64,000 bases of DNA, taken from NCBI GenBank assembly GCA_937982565.1, contig CALJLN010000050.1, positions 110,061 to 174,060 on the forward strand, read 5' to 3'. This document shows, piece after piece, positions 28,371-36,586 of this stretch (position 1 is the stretch's first letter; each line of letters begins with the position of its first letter). A program made the translations under genes and the position numbers. This DNA is from UBA2421 sp002343075. GTDB lineage: Bacteria > Planctomycetota > Phycisphaerae > Tepidisphaerales > Tepidisphaeraceae. The notes beneath the pieces were generated by a model, which was not told where the DNA came from, searched no databases, and was given only the letters and a program-made list of their open reading frames with translations.

Positions 28371-28418
28371 CGTCCCTGCGTGCCTCCGTCCCTGCGTGCC
28401 TCCGTCCCTGTGTTCCTC
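28371..28418. repeat. three tandem 16-base units
   Basis: Units CGTCCCTGCGTGCCTC at 28371-28386 and 28387-28402 are identical. The third, CGTCCCTGTGTTCCTC at 28403-28418, differs at two positions. The array lies in noncoding DNA and continues into similar pyrimidine-rich sequence. Confidence 0.9.
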
Positions 28419-28458
28419 GATCCTCCATCCTTCATTCTCTCCCCTCTACCCCCCGTGT

Positions 28459-28490
28459 TGCGCCCGCGGTGCACCGAAAGCGCAGCGCGC
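28459..28490. repeat. direct repeat copy 1 (32 bases)
   Basis: This 32-base block matches 28628-28659 with one mismatch, 169 bases away. The matched sequence contains the palindromic cores CCGCGG and GCGC. Pyrimidine-rich sequence upstream of both copies (from about 28426 and 28594) is also similar, so the duplicated unit is about 65 bases. Confidence 0.9.
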
Positions 28491-28627
28491 CGAAAGATTT
28501 TCGGTCCACACAAGTGTTCGCGGGGTGCCCCGATATGGGCGTCCAGCCCATGTCGTGCGAGCGCGCGCACCACGCGCCGTCTCCTCCGAGATTCATCCTT
28601 CATCCTTTCCCCCATACGCCCCCGCGC

Positions 28628-28659
28628 TGCGCCCGCGGTGCGCCGAAAGCGCAGCGCGC
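28628..28659. repeat. direct repeat copy 2 (32 bases)
   Basis: Second copy of the repeat at 28459-28490, differing at a single position (G for A). Neither copy lies in a convincing gene. Confidence 0.9.
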
Positions 28660-28956
28660 GATGGTACAAAAGTGGATCAGAATATCTCCAGGGAGTCGAA
28701 GGGGCTGCAATCTTGAGATTTTGCGAAGCCCGTGCATGGCTTTCGTGGATCGACGAATGCGGGAAGGCGGGCAGTTGGGCCGGGGCTGCACTGGCGCGGC
28801 TGGCGACGTACGCGGATTTGTTTTTAGATTTTTCTTGACTTGGTGAAACGGCGCGTTAGCGTCCTGTCTAGCAGCGGGTTTCAGGGCTGCGTTTCGCTCT
28901 AAATTGCGGGTGCGTTTTCAAAGGGGCCAATCCTTTTTGTTGTGAGGTGAGCCACG

Positions 28957-29535
28957 TTGAGTGCGAAAGTTGTATTGGTTGGGTTGTTCGCGGTGGTGAC
29001 GAGCATTGTAGGCGAGGCTCGCGCGGGCTCGGCTGTGCCGATTGAGTTCCAGTTTGGTGGGGTGTTTACGTCCGTCTCGGGCACGCAGGCGCATCAGGTG
29101 GGAGAGTCGTTTACGACCACCGTGCGGTTCGATCCGTTTGCCTCAGATGCTTTCCCGTCCTCACCCAATCTCGGCCAGTACGCATTTCTGTTGTGGAATG
29201 CGCCGAGTTTCAACGCAAATCCGTTCAACTTTACGCTCGGCACCATTCGAACCGCGCTTGGAAGCAACAACGATACCTGGCGCACCGATTTTTCGGGTGA
29301 CTACGGTTATGCTCTACGACTGCAATTCCCGCCTGGGACACTAGGTAGCGACGCGCTTCCTTCGACTCTTAATCTCTCCATTGCAACTGTCGCCGTCTTT
29401 GAAGCCGACCGCGTCTCAACTGGCTTTCAACTGCGCGGCAACATTACTTCATTAGTCATCCGTGAAGTACCGGAACCAACAGGACTATCAATTCTTGCTT
29501 TGATGAGCGCGTGGCTCGTCAGGCGTGTTCGCTGA
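28957..29535 (+). CDS. PEP-CTERM sorting-domain protein
   Basis: The 192-residue exported protein starts at a TTG preceded by GAGGTGA. It has a signal peptide (hydrophobic run to about residue 22, then EARAGS). The middle is a beta-rich domain (SFTTTVRFDPFAS) without a known family. The C-terminus is a PEP-CTERM signal: VPEPTGLS, a hydrophobic helix and RRVR. Such proteins are thought to be processed by an exosortase, which is not encoded in this window. The gene lies 45 bases upstream of the truncated pectate-lyase-like gene, and both look less GC-rich than their neighbours, which may mean a shared foreign origin. Confidence 0.75.
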   Translation: MSAKVVLVGLFAVVTSIVGEARAGSAVPIEFQFGGVFTSVSGTQAHQVGESFTTTVRFDPFASDAFPSSPNLGQYAFLLWNAPSFNANPFNFTLGTIRTALGSNNDTWRTDFSGDYGYALRLQFPPGTLGSDALPSTLNLSIATVAVFEADRVSTGFQLRGNITSLVIREVPEPTGLSILALMSAWLVRRVR

Positions 29536-29579
29536 ACCGCGAAGCGGTTCAGTTTGTCCTTAAGGGAAGGGAGCGGGTC

Positions 29580-30206
29580 ATGTGGATTAATGTGAAAGAC
29601 GATTACGGCGCTACGGGCGATGGCGTTACCGACGACACTGCAGCCATACAAGCGGCGCTTGATGCAGTGGTCACTCCGATTTTTGAACTGGGCTACAACC
29701 ACAACGTCATTTATTTTCCGCCCGGCACTTACCGGATTACCGATACCTTGGTACTGACACACGGCGACGGCGTTCGGCTCGTCGGTGTCGGCAATGTCGG
29801 CGGCAGTCCAGCTTATGTCAAAGACTACGGCAAGCGCTTAACCGGCGCGATCATCTTCTGGGACGGGCCGCCCGGCGGCACATTATTAACTATCAAAGGG
29901 TCTAACACCGGTTCGATTGAGAACATTACCTTTGTTGGCGCAACGCCGCAAAAGTATCAGTTTTCAATCAGCAACACCGCAGGCGATCCGGGCGCGCAGT
30001 TCCTGAGATTCAAGTCGTCAACCTTCGCGAACGCTACCGAAATCTACATCAACATGACGAACTTCTTTGGCGTAATAGGGGTCTGGAATGGTTACGCCGG
30101 GGAGATGGACACAAACGGCAGCGAGAATCGCAGCACGACCACCGCCACGAGCAGGATGACCGCCGCCATTGTCCACGCGCGGCCGTGGTGGCCGGTGTCG
30201 AGGTAA
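29580..30206 (+). pseudogene. truncated pectate-lyase-superfamily (right-handed beta-helix) gene
   Basis: The ATG at 29580 has a strong AAGGGAAGGGAG ribosome-binding site. The first 170 residues match the start of pectate_lyase_3/phage-tailspike-like beta-helix proteins: VKDDYGATGDGVTDDTAAIQ, then VIYFPPGTYRITDTL and SIENITFVGATP. These proteins normally run for 400 or more residues. Here the recognisable part ends at about 30090. The frame then runs antisense through the small membrane gene (30092-30400) with low-complexity residues until a stop at 30204-30206. The best reading is a 5' gene fragment left by a deletion or insertion with its junction near 30090. There is no signal peptide. Confidence 0.7.
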
Positions 30207-30400
30207 CGGCGGACCCGCTGGGCTGTGCCGGTCATGGCAGTGAAGCCGGCGAAAATCGTGAGCAGCACCACGGTCTGCATGCGCACGTGCGACATCCCAT
30301 AGCCCGCAACGCCGACCGCGTGCGCGACAAACGCCAGCACGAACATCGCCACCCACGCCGCCGGCGCCAGCCGGGAGAGATCGACCCCTTCAAAGTACAT
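30092..30400 (-). CDS. small polytopic membrane protein
   Basis: From the ATG at 30400, preceded by AGGGAAG, the product is 102 residues with about three hydrophobic segments (residues 15-35, 45-60 and 78-95) and no family I recognise. The frame opens upstream to 30496, but the extension is not membrane-like and has no better ribosome-binding site. Its 3' end coincides with the point where the opposing pectate-lyase-like gene loses similarity, so this gene marks the right side of a rearrangement junction. It is divergent from metH. Confidence 0.5.
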   Translation of the reverse strand: MYFEGVDLSRLAPAAWVAMFVLAFVAHAVGVAGYGMSHVRMQTVVLLTIFAGFTAMTGTAQRVRRYLDTGHHGRAWTMAAVILLVAVVVLRFSLPFVSISPA

Positions 30401-30498
30401 TTCTTCCCTCATCTCCCCCGCATCGACCGGTAATGCCCGGTACTGAAGACAGCCCCGGCGGAAGGCCCGGAATTTGCAATTCTGGGACGTATTCATTA

Positions 30499-30514
30499 AT
30501 ATATCCGGATATAT
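30499..30514. promoter_or_regulatory. perfect 16-base palindrome upstream of metH
   Basis: ATATATCCGGATATAT is perfectly self-complementary and lies 49 bases before the metH GTG. The length and two-fold symmetry fit a dimeric repressor operator. ArsR-type regulators sensing S-adenosylhomocysteine or SAM control metH in other bacteria, so such a protein is a candidate, by inference only. Confidence 0.5.
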
Positions 30515-30562
30515 GGATGATCGATCAGGCCCTGCTTTTGGTCGATAACTCCCTCAAAGGAC

Positions 30563-33500
30563 GTGATTTCGGTGCGCAAACCATTTTTAGAACTTGCCCG
30601 TGAACGTGTCGTTGTGCTCGACGGCGCGATGGGAGCCAACCTCCAGACTCGCACGTTTGACCTCGCCCGGGACTGGCTCGGACATGAAAACATCAGCGAA
30701 GTAATCAACCTGACCCGCCCGGAGGTGATTCAGGAGATCCACGAGGCGTTTCTTGAAGTCGGTTGCGACGGCGTGGAGACCAACACGTTTGGCGGGATGA
30801 AACTCGTTCTTGCCGAAGCCGACCTGCACGATCGCACGTTCGAGGTCAACAAAATTGCAGCGGAGATCGCGCGGCGCGCCTGCGACAGATTCGAGACACC
30901 CGACCGCCCCCGCTACGTCATCGGCAGCGTCGGCCCGGGCACGAAGCTCATCAGCCTGGGCCATGTGTCCTGGGATGAAATGCTCGAAAGCTATCTCGAG
31001 CAAATGCGCGGCCTGCTCGCCGGCGGCAGCGATGTGCTGCTGATCGAAACGCAGCAAGACCTGCTCTGTATCAAAAACGCCACAAACGCCGCGCGCATCG
31101 CAATGAAAGAAGCCGGCCGGACGGTCCCTCTGATGGTGCAGGCGAGCTTTGATCTGAATAACGGCGCAAACATGCTCACCGGCAGCGATCCGGAAACGCT
31201 GGTGGCAGCGATGAGTGCGTTTCGGGATGTGGATGTGCTCGGGCTGAATTGTGCCTTCGGCCCGACCGAACTCACCGAGAGCATTCACTACATCTGCAAT
31301 CATTGGCCCCGGCTTGTGAGTTGCCTGCCGAATGCCGGGCTGCCGATCATGGTGGACGGCAAGAGCCAGTTTCCGATGACCCCGCCGGACTTTGTGAAGG
31401 GGTTAATGCGGTTTGTCAGCGAATTCGGCGTAAACATCGTCGGCGGGTGCTGCGGAACCATGCCGGAGCATTTGAAGCTGCTGGTGGAGGCGGTCTCGGA
31501 AGCAAGCGGCGAAGCGAAGAAGCGAAGAAGCGACGGCGGGATTACAGCAGCGAAGGTCGCCTCTTCCCCTTCGTCGCTCGATCGCTTTGTCGCTCCGTCG
31601 CTCGGTATGATCTCCTCCCTCGTCAACGCGGAAGACATTCGGCAGGACCAGAGTTATCTCATCATCGCCGAGCGAACGAACACCAATGGCAGCAAGAAGT
31701 TTCGCGAGCTGTTGAAAGTGGATGACTGGGACGGCCTGGTGTCGATGGCGCGCGACGAAATGGCGGATGGTTCGCACATGCTCGATGTCTGCGTCGATTT
31801 CGTCGGCAGGGACGGCGTGCGCGATATGAAGGAGGTCATCAGCCGATTTGTCAACGCGCTTCCCGCGCCGCTGATGCTCGACAGCACCGACCCGCGGGTG
31901 ATGGAGGCCGGGCTGAAACTGGCCGGCGGGCGATGCGTGCTCAACAGCATGAATCTCGAAGACGGCGAGGAAAAGCTCGGCCAGATCTGCGCGCTGGCGG
32001 TCAAGTATGGTGCTGCGGTGGTGGCGGGATGCATTGATGAAGACAAAGAGAACGCGATGGCCCGCACCCGCGAGCGCAAGTTGAGCATTGCCAGGCGGAT
32101 ACGCGATCTAGCCGTCGACCGGTTCGGCCTGCAGGATGAAGACCTGCTGTTCGATCCGCTGGTGCTGCCGATCAGCACGGGCATCGAGGAAGATCGCAAG
32201 AATGCGATGGAGACGATCGAGGGGACCCGGCTCATCAGCCAGCACCTCCCGCGGTGCCACACGGTTGTTGGGTTGTCGAATGTGTCGTTCGGGCTGAAGC
32301 CTGCGGCGCGAATTGTGCTTAACAGCGTGTTTTTGCACGAGTTGCGCGAGGCTGGCCTCACCGGCGCGATCGTCCATGCAAGCAAACTCCTGCCACAAAA
32401 CAGGATTCCCAAGGAACAATGGGAAGCCGCACTGGGCCTGATTTACGACCGCAGAACCGAGGGCTTTGATCCGCTTACGCACTTCATCAGCTTGTTCCCG
32501 GACGACGGCGCCGCCGCTGCCGTGGCCGCAAAGGCGCATAAGTATGAACATTTGTCGCTTGAGGAGACGCTTAAGCAGCACATCATCGACGGGGAGAAGC
32601 GCGATCTTGTAAAACACCTGGAAGAAGCCCGGCAGATTCATCCGCCGCTCGACATCATCAACAATTATCTGCTCGACGGCATGAAGGTGGTCGGCGATCT
32701 GTTCGGCAGCGGACAAATGCAATTGCCTTTTGTGCTGCAAAGTGCCGAGACAATGAAGGCCGCCGTCGCCTATCTGCAGCCGTTTATGGAAAAGGTCGAG
32801 GGCCAGAGCAAGGGTAAAATTGTCCTCGCGACGGTGAAAGGTGACGTACACGACATCGGTAAGAACCTGGTCGATATCATCCTAACCAACAACGGCTACA
32901 CGGTTTACAACCTCGGCATCAAGCAACCAATCGCCGACATCCTCGCTGCAACGGAGAAACACCAAGCCGACGCCATCGGCATGAGCGGCCTGCTGGTAAA
33001 GAGCGTTGCGGTGATGAAAGAAAACCTCGAAGAGTTGAACGCCCGCGGCGTGAACGTCCCGGTTTTGCTCGGCGGGGCTGCGCTCACGCGGGAGTACGCG
33101 GAAGAAGATCTGGCCAATCTCTACAAATCGCCCCTGATGTATTGCAAAGATGCGTTCGACGGGCTGCATGTGATGGACGCCATCAACGGCCGCAAGCTCG
33201 ATACGCTCGTCGTCGAGCAGAAACAGCGCACCGAGAAGCGAAAGGCCCTGAAAGCAACAGCGGTCAAGCCCCGCGATGCCAGTGCGAGCGATGTGCCTGC
33301 CATCGTCAAGGATAACCCTGTCCCCGTCCCGCCGTTCTGGGGGAGGCGTGTCGTCACGGACATCAACCCGCGACACATTTTCCCGTTCATCAATACCAAT
33401 GCACTGTTTCTCGGGCAGTGGGGATTGAAGAAAGGAAAGCTAACCGATGCGGAATACGAAAAACTGATGAACGACACCGCAAGGCCGGTGTTTGAGCGAT

Positions 33501-34174
33501 TGCAGAAGCAGGCATTGCAGCAGAATTTCATCCAGCCGAAGGTGGTATACGGCTATTTTCCGGTGCAGTCGCTGGGCAACGAGCTGATCGTCTACCATCC
33601 CGAGGAATTCGACTGCGCCAAGTGCGGCTGCGGTGTGCGGCATACCAACGAAATCAAACCGCACAAGCCGCCGAGGGAACAGGCGCGCCTCAAACTTCCG
33701 CGGCAGCAGGGCCGGCGCAGTTTATGCATTACCGATTTCTTCCGTTCAACCGATTCGGGGCAGTTTGACGTACTCGGGGTGCAACTTGTCACCGTCGGCG
33801 ACGCAGCGACCGAACTCGCCAACCACCTCCGCGAGAGGCACGAATATCAGGAATATCTTTACCTGCACGGCTTCGGTGTCGAATGCGCCGAGGGCCTGGC
33901 CGAATTCTGGCACAAACGCATGCGTCAAGAACTCGGCTTCAGCAGCGAAGACGATCCTTCGGTGCAGAAGCTCTTTCAGCAGAAGTATCGAGGGAGCCGG
34001 TATAGCTTTGGTTATCCGGCGTGCCCCAACCTGGAAGATCGAACATTTATCACAAAACTGCTCCGGCCGGAGGAGATTGGCGTCACGTTGAGCGAAAACT
34101 ACATGCTCGTGCCCGAACAAAGCACCGACGCACTGGTAGTGCACCATCCGCAGGCGAAGTATTTTGATGTGTGA
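30563..34174 (+). CDS. metH: cobalamin-dependent methionine synthase
   Basis: The 1,203-residue protein transfers a methyl group from 5-methyltetrahydrofolate to homocysteine through cobalamin. Domains in order: homocysteine/zinc domain (residues 8-315, with LDGAMGANLQ, LNCAFGP and GGCCGTMPEH giving the zinc cysteines); pterin domain (about 350-620, IIAERTNTNGSKKF); cobalamin cap (650-740); B12 domain (740-890, GDVHDIGK with the lower-axial His near residue 760); and the SAM reactivation domain (about 930-1200, FPFINTNALFLGQWG and PACPNLEDR). All five modules are intact. A Lys/Arg/Ser-rich insert encoded by repeat-like DNA sits between the first two domains. Start is GTG 30563 or GTG 30572. 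No cobalamin riboswitch fits in the short upstream gap, which holds a palindrome instead. Confidence 0.95.
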   Translation: MISVRKPFLELARERVVVLDGAMGANLQTRTFDLARDWLGHENISEVINLTRPEVIQEIHEAFLEVGCDGVETNTFGGMKLVLAEADLHDRTFEVNKIAAEIARRACDRFETPDRPRYVIGSVGPGTKLISLGHVSWDEMLESYLEQMRGLLAGGSDVLLIETQQDLLCIKNATNAARIAMKEAGRTVPLMVQASFDLNNGANMLTGSDPETLVAAMSAFRDVDVLGLNCAFGPTELTESIHYICNHWPRLVSCLPNAGLPIMVDGKSQFPMTPPDFVKGLMRFVSEFGVNIVGGCCGTMPEHLKLLVEAVSEASGEAKKRRSDGGITAAKVASSPSSLDRFVAPSLGMISSLVNAEDIRQDQSYLIIAERTNTNGSKKFRELLKVDDWDGLVSMARDEMADGSHMLDVCVDFVGRDGVRDMKEVISRFVNALPAPLMLDSTDPRVMEAGLKLAGGRCVLNSMNLEDGEEKLGQICALAVKYGAAVVAGCIDEDKENAMARTRERKLSIARRIRDLAVDRFGLQDEDLLFDPLVLPISTGIEEDRKNAMETIEGTRLISQHLPRCHTVVGLSNVSFGLKPAARIVLNSVFLHELREAGLTGAIVHASKLLPQNRIPKEQWEAALGLIYDRRTEGFDPLTHFISLFPDDGAAAAVAAKAHKYEHLSLEETLKQHIIDGEKRDLVKHLEEARQIHPPLDIINNYLLDGMKVVGDLFGSGQMQLPFVLQSAETMKAAVAYLQPFMEKVEGQSKGKIVLATVKGDVHDIGKNLVDIILTNNGYTVYNLGIKQPIADILAATEKHQADAIGMSGLLVKSVAVMKENLEELNARGVNVPVLLGGAALTREYAEEDLANLYKSPLMYCKDAFDGLHVMDAINGRKLDTLVVEQKQRTEKRKALKATAVKPRDASASDVPAIVKDNPVPVPPFWGRRVVTDINPRHIFPFINTNALFLGQWGLKKGKLTDAEYEKLMNDTARPVFERLQKQALQQNFIQPKVVYGYFPVQSLGNELIVYHPEEFDCAKCGCGVRHTNEIKPHKPPREQARLKLPRQQGRRSLCITDFFRSTDSGQFDVLGVQLVTVGDAATELANHLRERHEYQEYLYLHGFGVECAEGLAEFWHKRMRQELGFSSEDDPSVQKLFQQKYRGSRYSFGYPACPNLEDRTFITKLLRPEEIGVTLSENYMLVPEQSTDALVVHHPQAKYFDV
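31508..31604. repeat. repeat-like insert inside metH
   Basis: The left part repeats GCGAAGAA-like units (31509-31540) and the right part repeats CGTCGCT four times with variations (31569-31603). The ends are loosely inverted: GAAGCGACGG against CCGTCGCT. The block encodes a Lys/Arg/Ser-rich linker between the zinc and pterin domains and keeps the reading frame. Confidence 0.6.
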
Positions 34175-34314
34175 TGGGCAGCGGGCGGTGGGCAGAGGGC
34201 AGTTAAAGAGATGCTTTGCCATCCCGAACGTATGCGTGAGGGATCGAGTCGTCGATTTCCCTTGTTTTCGCGCTAAACGGTTCGTTTTCCCCCGCCGCAC
34301 GTTATCCTGCCCCT

Positions 34315-35136
34315 ATGTACGAAACCCACCTCACCGGCCACTGGATGCGCGGGCAGGTTTCGCTCCACTGGGCCGAGGCGGGGTATCGATCAACACCTGC
34401 GATTGACGCGCAGATCGAAGCCGAATGGCGAGCGGTGAAGGCACGGCTTGGCGATCGCATTTTTGACGGGCCGATGTGTCGGATGGAGAAAATTTCGTGT
34501 GAGAGCAATGGCCAACTGCGCATCGAGCTGTCACAAACCAGCTACCGCATTTTTGTGGGCACGAACATGGCCCACCCGGCGTGGGCCGAAACGATTGGCC
34601 GTCAGGTGATGGCCAATACCGTGGGCGTATCGACGACGCTCATCACCGCGGATGGTTTTGTGATGCTCGGAAGGCGCAGCGACAACGTGGCGTACTATCC
34701 GCGAATGCTGCATCCTTTTTCCGGTTCGTTAGAGCCGTCAAAGAGCGTGCGGCCAGCACAGGACACCGTGTCGGGCACATTAGCGAGTCGTCCGGCCCAC
34801 TTCCTACCGCTTGCTGCCCACCCACCTGATTTGTTTGATGAAGCGCTGCGTGAACTGCACGAAGAGCTGGGGCTGTCTGAAGATACAATCGTCGAGATCG
34901 CCTGCATCGGAATAATCGAGGACCTCCGGCTGCGCCACCCGGAAGCCATTCTTTACGCGCGGTCAACCCGGACGAGGCAGCAGATTGAGCAAGGCCTTCA
35001 AGGCAACGAGCACACCGCCGCATGGCATTGCCCCGCGAGCGCTGCTGCAATCATGGTGGCGCTGGCAGATCGCTCTGAGTTCACGCCCGTCGCGCAGGGG
35101 TCGCTGGAGTTACTTGCTCGCCACCTCGGCGTGTAA
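34315..35136 (+). CDS. NUDIX-fold protein with interrupted Nudix box
   Basis: The 273-residue protein has a separate N-terminal domain (residues 1-95) and a NUDIX domain. The conserved Nudix Gly (in HPFSGSLEP, G137) and the catalytic block EALRELHEELGL (176-187) are both present but lie about 28 residues further apart than in the canonical Gx5Ex7REUxEE signature. NUDIX hydrolases cleave nucleoside diphosphates linked to other moieties, and the two-domain shape recalls UDP-sugar pyrophosphatase-like NUDT22. Activity is uncertain because of the insertion. The insert is encoded by sequence resembling simple repeats found elsewhere in the window (34796-34826). It stands between metH and tryptophanase with no clear functional link. 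Confidence 0.65.
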   Translation: MYETHLTGHWMRGQVSLHWAEAGYRSTPAIDAQIEAEWRAVKARLGDRIFDGPMCRMEKISCESNGQLRIELSQTSYRIFVGTNMAHPAWAETIGRQVMANTVGVSTTLITADGFVMLGRRSDNVAYYPRMLHPFSGSLEPSKSVRPAQDTVSGTLASRPAHFLPLAAHPPDLFDEALRELHEELGLSEDTIVEIACIGIIEDLRLRHPEAILYARSTRTRQQIEQGLQGNEHTAAWHCPASAAAIMVALADRSEFTPVAQGSLELLARHLGV

Positions 35137-35183
35137 GATGCCGCGACAAGCCCAACCCGGCTTTCGGAAAGGACATTCGCCCC

Positions 35184-36566
35184 ATGCCGTTTTCACCCAA
35201 GACGATCATTGAGCCGTTTCGCATCAAGAGCGTTGAACCCATCCGCGCCATCGGCGAAGCCGAGCGCAAACAGAAACTTCGCGAGGCAGGCTTTAACCTA
35301 TTCCTGCTGCGCGCGGAAGATGTCCTGATCGATCTGCTGACCGACTCCGGCACCGGTGCCATGTCGGCGGCACAATGGGGGGGAATGCTCCAGGGAGACG
35401 AAAGTTATGCCGGCGCACGGTCTTACTATCGCCTGGAGGCGGCAGTGCAGAACATCACGGCATTCGAGCACGTTATCCCAACCCACCAGGGCCGCGCCGC
35501 GGAGCGCATTCTGTTTGGGGTTGTTTGCAAGGAAAGGGATGTTGTTCCTTCAAACACTCACTTTGATACGACGCGCGCCAATATTGAGGTCAAAGGGACC
35601 GAGGCTCGCGATCTGGTCATCGCCGAGGGGCGCCAGCCGGGGGTGATGCACCCGTTCAAGGGCAATATGGATGTGGACGCGCTCCGCACCACCATTGAAA
35701 GCGTCGGTGTGAACCGAATTCCAATCGTCATGCTCACCATCACCAATAACTCCGGCGGGGGGCAACCGGTGAGCATGGCCAACATTCGCGCGGTGTCGCA
35801 GGTATGCCGGCAGCACAAGATTCCGTTTTTCCTCGACGCCTGCCGCTTTGCCGAAAACGCATGGTTCATCAAACAGCGAGAAGACGGTTACGCGAACAAA
35901 TCGCCGCTGGAGATTGCCCGTGAAATGTTCAGCTATGCCGATGGCTGCACCATGAGCGCAAAGAAAGACGGAATGGCGAATATCGGCGGGTTTCTCGCGC
36001 TGAACAACGACGCCTGGGCCGCTGAATGCAAAAACCTGCTCATCCTCACCGAAGGATTTCCCACCTACGGCGGGCTGGCGGGCTATGACATGGAAGCGAT
36101 CGCACAGGGCCTTGAAGAAGTGTTGCAGGAAGATTACCTGCGCTACCGGATTCGTACGATCGAGTATCTGGGCGACAAACTCAGCAGCGCGGGAATCCCA
36201 ATCGTCAAACCCACCGGCGGGCACGCGGTGTACCTGGACGCCAAGGCGATGCTGCCGCACATCCCGCCGGCGCAATTTCCGGCGCAGGCGCTATGCGTCG
36301 CGCTCTATGAAACCGCCGGGGTGCGCGCGGTGGAAATCGGCAGCGTGATGTTCGGCAAACCAGACGGGAAAGGCGGCGAAGCGCCGGCGGCACTCGAACT
36401 GGTCCGCCTAACCTTCCCGCGGCGCGTTTACACACAAAGCCATGTGGACTACCTGGGTGAGGCCCTGATCCACGTTGCGGAGCATGCCCGGGAGATGCGT
36501 GGCCTGCGCATCACTTACCAGGCCCCGCAATTGCGTCACTTTACCGCAAGGTTCGAAGTGGTTTGA
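35184..36566 (+). CDS. tnaA: tryptophanase
   Basis: The 460-residue PLP enzyme belongs to the tryptophanase/tyrosine phenol-lyase family, which carries out beta-elimination of aromatic amino acids. Features: LLTDSGTGAMS, PTHQGRAAE, and DGCTMSAKKDG with the PLP lysine at about K261. Two sites distinguish it as tryptophanase: VRAVEIGSVMFGK near residue 380 has Ile where tyrosine phenol-lyase has its substrate Arg, and LRHFTARF at the C-terminus keeps the tryptophanase His. The products would be indole, pyruvate and ammonia. GGAAAGGA lies ten bases before the ATG. No TnaC leader or tryptophan permease is adjacent. Confidence 0.88.
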   Translation: MPFSPKTIIEPFRIKSVEPIRAIGEAERKQKLREAGFNLFLLRAEDVLIDLLTDSGTGAMSAAQWGGMLQGDESYAGARSYYRLEAAVQNITAFEHVIPTHQGRAAERILFGVVCKERDVVPSNTHFDTTRANIEVKGTEARDLVIAEGRQPGVMHPFKGNMDVDALRTTIESVGVNRIPIVMLTITNNSGGGQPVSMANIRAVSQVCRQHKIPFFLDACRFAENAWFIKQREDGYANKSPLEIAREMFSYADGCTMSAKKDGMANIGGFLALNNDAWAAECKNLLILTEGFPTYGGLAGYDMEAIAQGLEEVLQEDYLRYRIRTIEYLGDKLSSAGIPIVKPTGGHAVYLDAKAMLPHIPPAQFPAQALCVALYETAGVRAVEIGSVMFGKPDGKGGEAPAALELVRLTFPRRVYTQSHVDYLGEALIHVAEHAREMRGLRITYQAPQLRHFTARFEVV

Positions 36567-36586
36567 GGCATTTTGAGCCGTAGCGA

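Larger units (their letters stand above)
28214..28956. other. repeat-rich noncoding interval
   Basis: This 743-base interval has several overlapping open frames but none has protein-like composition: they are dominated by Pro/Ser/Arg from simple repeats. It holds three near copies of CGGGCATTT (28312-28336), a tandem repeat (28371-28418), a 32-base direct repeat with wider pyrimidine-rich flanks, and a hairpin ATGGGC-GTCCA-GCCCAT at 28535-28551. The last 100 bases are plain sequence leading into the PEP-CTERM gene, with GAGGTGA as its ribosome-binding site. Confidence 0.65.

Noticed and set aside
28361..28440. CRISPR array
   Set aside because: Units are tandem without spacers and only 16 bases long; no cas genes are present.
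28535..28551. Terminator after the membrane glycosyltransferase gene
   Set aside because: The 6-base stem has no T-run and lies more than 300 bases after the stop.
28210..28846. Three overlapping open frames (100-170 residues) in the noncoding interval
   Set aside because: Composition is set by repeats (Pro/Ser/Arg-rich), frames overlap each other, and none shows family resemblance or a good ribosome-binding site.
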